This document shows positions 60,857-64,000 of a DNA stretch of 64,000 nucleotides, piece by piece. The stretch is from Sphingomonas dokdonensis (lineage in GTDB: Bacteria; Pseudomonadota; Alphaproteobacteria; Sphingomonadales; Sphingomonadaceae), in NCBI RefSeq assembly GCF_002197685.1, contig NZ_NBBI01000007.1, forward strand, positions 31,116 to 95,115. The letters are read 5' to 3'. The notes under the pieces are model-generated. The model searched no databases and had not been told where the DNA came from. It saw only the letters and a program-made list of their open reading frames with translations. Within the stretch, counting starts at the first letter, position 1; each line of letters starts with the position of its first letter. A program made the translations under genes and the position numbers.

Positions 60857-61435
60857 CTACGACGCCTTGGTCACGCGGGTGGCGTCGATGTAATGGTTGA
60901 TCCCGTCGGGCAGTGGCGCGGTCGGGCCGGGAATCGCGGCGCCTTCTGGAGCGCCCGCGCTGGCCGGACGCACGGTGCCGACGATGTCGACGCGGTCGCC
61001 CTGGTCGACGTCGACGCGGCCCTCGATCGGGGTGTTCGGGGTGCGCACCTCGTGCAGCACGACATATTCGCGCGCGCCATTCTCGCCGGTGATCCAGAAG
61101 CCCGCATCGGCCGGCACTTCACCCGCCGGCACGTTGCTCAGCCGCACCTCGCGGCCGACCACCGCCTCGTCCGGCGCGGTAAGCAGCGTGGCGAGATCGG
61201 TGATCGGGCCATTGGCGGCGCCCGTCTCCGCGCCCGCCCCGGTCCCGGCCCCGGCCCCAGCTACGCCGCCCGCGGCCGACGCATAAGGCGCGCTGGCGAC
61301 CGGCGTCTCGGGCAGGCGATTGTCCTCGCGCCCGAGCAACAGCCACAGCAGGATGCCCGCGACCACCACGGCAAGCAGCAGCCATAGCCACGCCGGAATG
61401 CCGCTCCGCTTCTTCTCGATCGGGATTTCCGCCAT
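60857..61435 (-). CDS. Single-pass membrane protein with OB-fold-like domain
   Basis: A 192-aa protein. The N-terminus (EIPIEKKRSGIP) is followed by a membrane helix AWLWLLLAVVVAGILLWLLLG. An alanine/glycine-rich linker leads to a soluble domain (EAVVGREVRLSNVPAGEVPADAGFWITGENG ... VDQGDRVDIVGTV) that looks like an OB-fold of the type found in periplasmic proteins. It follows the PRC-barrel gene on the same strand and may be a partner. Confidence 0.8.
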   Translation of the reverse strand: MAEIPIEKKRSGIPAWLWLLLAVVVAGILLWLLLGREDNRLPETPVASAPYASAAGGVAGAGAGTGAGAETGAANGPITDLATLLTAPDEAVVGREVRLSNVPAGEVPADAGFWITGENGAREYVVLHEVRTPNTPIEGRVDVDQGDRVDIVGTVRPASAGAPEGAAIPGPTAPLPDGINHYIDATRVTKAS

Positions 61436-61506
61436 GCCTGTTCTCCTGGTCGTGCTGATGCTGTCGTGTTGATGAAAACGGCGGTCCTGCCGCCAGAAAG
61501 GCGCGC

Positions 61507-61809
61507 CTAGCGCCGCGTGACCGGCGCCCATTCGGTCGGCGCGGGCGGCAGCGTGTGGAGGTCGGTGGTCAGCACCGGCACCCCGTCGCGGATCACGACC
61601 GCATCGACATTGACGATCCGCTCGTCCTCCAGCCGCAGCGCGACGATCCGCTCCTGCGCCACATCGGCGAGCATGTCGGTGACCACGCCGACGCGCGCGC
61701 CGTGCCGATCGATCAGCAACGTGCCGCGCAGATCCTGGTCGGCGTCGGACAGTTTCCAATGGTCGAGCGCGTCGAGCGGGCGGATCTCGTGATCGTTGGC
61801 GGTGGTCAT
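61507..61809 (-). CDS. PRC-barrel domain protein
   Basis: A 100-aa protein with a PRC-barrel (IRPLDALDHWKLSDADQDLRG, GARVGVVTDMLAD, RIVALRLEDERIVNVDAVVIRDGVP). There is no signal peptide. PRC-barrel proteins bind other macromolecules and are often stress-linked in alphaproteobacteria. It lies 71 bases upstream of the membrane OB-fold gene on the same strand. Confidence 0.85.
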   Translation of the reverse strand: MTTANDHEIRPLDALDHWKLSDADQDLRGTLLIDRHGARVGVVTDMLADVAQERIVALRLEDERIVNVDAVVIRDGVPVLTTDLHTLPPAPTEWAPVTRR

Positions 61810-62036
61810 GATGAATTCCCTGTTGGGTCGTGACAAAAACAGCGCCGGGCGTGCGGCGGCGGCACCGTTCAGGCGCGGCCAGGCCCGGAAAACTGCAACG
61901 AAGCGCCGCCTGCCGGGCAGTGCCTGCGCGCATCCTGCGTCACGAAAAGGAACGGGCGCTGGCCGCTTAGGTTGCGTTCCGGACAAAAATAAGCCCGGCT
62001 CGGCCCGATCCTGCCCGCTCCCGACGGGCCGCGCGG

Positions 62037-63449
62037 TCAGGCGGTGCCGGCGAGCCAGGCGGTGCTGTCGCGCAGGCGGCGCTTGTAATCGGGCTCGGCC
62101 AGCGCGCGGCGCAATTCGTCCGCCCGCTCGCGCACCCGCGCCAAATTATAGCCGTCGAGCGATCCCTCGGCGCGCAATTGCAGCCGGTCGAGATAGCGCC
62201 CCAGCGTCTTCACCCGCTCGAGATCGTCGCAATCGAGCGACACCTCGCCCAGTCCGCGGATGAAGTGCAGCGCGGCCAGCATGTCGGTGCCGCAATATTG
62301 CACCAGCGCGCCGAACGAGCGATCGACGATCGCGTCGAACGTCACCGGATGCGCGATCACGCGCAGCGCGCCCTCGTCGTCGAGCCGCAGCCGCGAGGGC
62401 AAACGGCGATGCGCCACGTCGGCTAGCGCGGCGCTGAGCCAATCGAGGCAGGTGATCGCGGTGAACGGGTCGTTGACCCCGGGCGACAGCGCGCGCGCCG
62501 CAATCTCCACCAGCTCGTCGAGCAGGAAGCGCAGGTCCTGCAACGCCGATCGCCGATCGCCGACCGAATAAGCGTCGCGAATGGCTTCCGCCGTCTCCTC
62601 GCCGCCGCGTCCCGCCGGCCAGGCCTCGGCCAGCGTCCGGCCGGCGTGCACGAAATCGCCCGGCTGATATTGCAGCCGCAGCACCAGATCGTCGTCGCGC
62701 GCGCGCGCCATCAGCGCGTCGCTATCCACCACCTGAATATAGCCGGTGCGCTTGGCGCGGATCAGCTGGCGATCGCTGCCGTCGGCAAAGGTGCAATCCG
62801 CGCGAAAGGTGGCGGGCACCAGCGCCTCGTCGGCGGGATCGTCGCCCTCCGGCCGGCCTTCGCCGATGAACGACGGGAACCGCTCGTCGATCTCGCGCAG
62901 CAGGCGATCGCCGATATCCTCGATCACGCTGTTGATGTGAATCTTGCTCGGTACGTGGTGGATGAAGAAGATCAGCACCGCGATCGAGCAGATCGCCAGC
63001 AGCACCGCGACCAGCAGCGCCAGATTGGGCACGAACCCAGCGCTGCTCGATTCCTCGGGCGAGCGCACCGTGCGCAGCACGATCAGGCAATACAGGAACG
63101 TCGCGATAAAGGTGCCCAGCGTCACCTGGTTGCCGCGATCGGACATGAAGTTCGTCAGCAGCCGCGGCCCGTATTGGCCCGACGCATAGACGACCGCGGC
63201 GATGGTCACGGAAAACACCGTGCCCGCCACCGTGATCATCGATCCGCCGATCGACGACAGCACCTGTCGCGCGCCGCTCGGCCGCGAGGCGTAGAGCCAC
63301 AACAGCCCGTCCATCCATGTCGACCCCACATAGGTGTCGACCCAGATCATCCCGCCCGCCAGCAGCACCGCGGCAAACGCCATGATCGACGGCAGAAACC
63401 AGTAGCTCTGCCGCAGATTCTCGCCGAACTGGAGCAGCCGCCCCTTCAC
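62037..63449 (-). CDS. DUF2254 membrane protein
   Basis: A 470-aa protein with four N-terminal helices (LPSIMAFAAVLLAGGMIWV, SMITVAGTVFSVTIAAVVYASGQYGPR, LGTFIATFLYCLIVLRTV, LLVAVLLAICSIAVLIFFIHHVP) and a large soluble C-terminal part (FRADCTFADGSDRQLIRAKRTGYIQVVDSDALMARA, ARALSPGVNDPFTAITCLDWL). The motif SPGVNDPFTA is typical of DUF2254. It starts with GTG after GGGGG. The activity of this family is unknown. Confidence 0.88.
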   Translation of the reverse strand: MKGRLLQFGENLRQSYWFLPSIMAFAAVLLAGGMIWVDTYVGSTWMDGLLWLYASRPSGARQVLSSIGGSMITVAGTVFSVTIAAVVYASGQYGPRLLTNFMSDRGNQVTLGTFIATFLYCLIVLRTVRSPEESSSAGFVPNLALLVAVLLAICSIAVLIFFIHHVPSKIHINSVIEDIGDRLLREIDERFPSFIGEGRPEGDDPADEALVPATFRADCTFADGSDRQLIRAKRTGYIQVVDSDALMARARDDDLVLRLQYQPGDFVHAGRTLAEAWPAGRGGEETAEAIRDAYSVGDRRSALQDLRFLLDELVEIAARALSPGVNDPFTAITCLDWLSAALADVAHRRLPSRLRLDDEGALRVIAHPVTFDAIVDRSFGALVQYCGTDMLAALHFIRGLGEVSLDCDDLERVKTLGRYLDRLQLRAEGSLDGYNLARVRERADELRRALAEPDYKRRLRDSTAWLAGTA

Positions 63450-63509
63450 GCACGCGCCCCCACGCGCCGGTCAGCGGGCGAGCCGGCGCGCGCGTCGCAC
63501 AGTCGCATC

Positions 63510-63806
63510 TTAGCGGACGGCCGCTGCCTCGTTGGCGACGATCGCGTCGCGCTGCGCCTGGCTCATCCCCGCCACGTTGCGATCCGCCGCCTCGATCGCG
63601 TCGCTGCGCTCCTCGCCCGCCTCGCGCACGGCAGCCGCGCGGTTTTCGAGCATGTCGGCCTGCATCTCCAGGTTGTCGGCGCGCGCGTCCGCGGCATTCT
63701 CGACGCGATCGGCGAGCTGGTCGGACGGGCTCTTGCTGCACGCCGACAGCGGCACGGCGGCAAGCGCCAGAGCGGCGATCACGGCGGCGGGCGATACGGT
63801 CTTCAT
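63510..63806 (-). CDS. Small helical lipoprotein
   Basis: A 98-aa protein with lipobox LSAC. The mature part is a charged amphipathic helix (SDQLADRVENAADARADNLEMQADMLENRAAAVREAGEERSDAIEAADRNVAGM). It lies 60 bases upstream of the DUF2254 gene on the same strand. GGGGAAAA is upstream of the ATG. Coiled-coil character suggests a structural envelope protein. Confidence 0.82.
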   Translation of the reverse strand: MKTVSPAAVIAALALAAVPLSACSKSPSDQLADRVENAADARADNLEMQADMLENRAAAVREAGEERSDAIEAADRNVAGMSQAQRDAIVANEAAAVR

Positions 63807-64000
63807 GGCTTTTCCCCTTTTCGGTCGATCGGCGGCGCACGGCCGATCCGGCCGCTTCGCGTCACCGGCAAGAGCGCGAGAGCCGCGCGATTGTTCCGGC
63901 GGCGCATCAGTTAGCGATCGGGCGGAACCATCGCAGCGGCGACCTGTTGGTTTGGTACGGACGCTGTTGCAACGCAGCGACGTGGCGCGTTTCGTTTCAT

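Noticed and set aside
63924..63948. EcfG-like GGAAC-N17-GTT at the right end
   Set aside because: It would read out of the window and its target gene cannot be seen.
1..64000. CRISPR arrays, insertion sequences, tRNA or rRNA genes
   Set aside because: I looked for regular repeats, transposase motifs and tRNA cloverleaf sequences and saw none.

Overview
The window is GC-rich and densely coded, and its gene content points to an alphaproteobacterium of the sphingomonad group (Sphingomonas or a close relative). The evidence is a TonB-dependent receptor whose N-terminus carries a DIVVT motif, HWE-family sensor kinases, a LexA box of the alphaproteobacterial type GTTC-N7-GTTC, and many small secreted or membrane proteins of kinds I associate with sphingomonads. 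I saw no rRNA, tRNA, transposase, integrase, phage gene or CRISPR array.

The window opens with a partition module: a ParA with an N-terminal helix-turn-helix and a ParB, with two copies of one 18-bp palindrome, one upstream of parA and one at the parA/parB junction. This ParA architecture is typical of plasmids, megaplasmids and chromids rather than of the short chromosomal Soj type. The window may therefore be the start of a secondary replicon, although most of the other genes look chromosomal or housekeeping.

Layout. 1-2.5 kb: parAB. 2.5-4.8 kb: dinB with a LexA box, an atypical glutaredoxin and a TspO-like protein. 4.9-8 kb: a repeat-containing secreted protein, a metallo-beta-lactamase-fold hydrolase, a cold-shock protein and a small conserved protein. 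8-14.5 kb: a glycan-use locus (GH3 lipoprotein and TonB-dependent receptor, divergent from a LacI regulator over twin operators). 14.5-24 kb: signalling (MASE1 diguanylate cyclase with two small membrane proteins, a deaminase coupled to a tiny HhH protein, a methyltransferase, a hybrid kinase, and an HWE kinase with a single-domain response regulator). 24-30 kb: a minus-strand series of Hsp70-like protein, KtrB/TrkH, KtrA and SelO. 30-38 kb: two GST-fold proteins, cytochrome b561, a methyltransferase, a paralogue of the repeat protein, a 2-TM channel, small envelope proteins and a crotonase. 38-45 kb: a GGDEF/EAL protein and a PaoABC-like molybdenum aldehyde oxidoreductase. 45-50 kb: an L,D-transpeptidase beside dadA with a divergent Lrp-type regulator. 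50-52 kb: three tandem low-complexity secreted proteins. 52-64 kb: an SDR, an M48 lipoprotein protease, a second L,D-transpeptidase, a SirB1-like protein, a Tim44-like protein, PRC-barrel and DUF2254 proteins and small lipoproteins.

The most unusual items are: a pair of paralogous secreted proteins that join a TonB-box-like N-terminus to a TonB-C-like C-terminus; three DnaA-box-like 9-mers on one 11-bp phase in the gap before the aldehyde oxidoreductase; the Hsp70/K+ uptake/SelO gene series; and the L,D-transpeptidase/DadA pairing.
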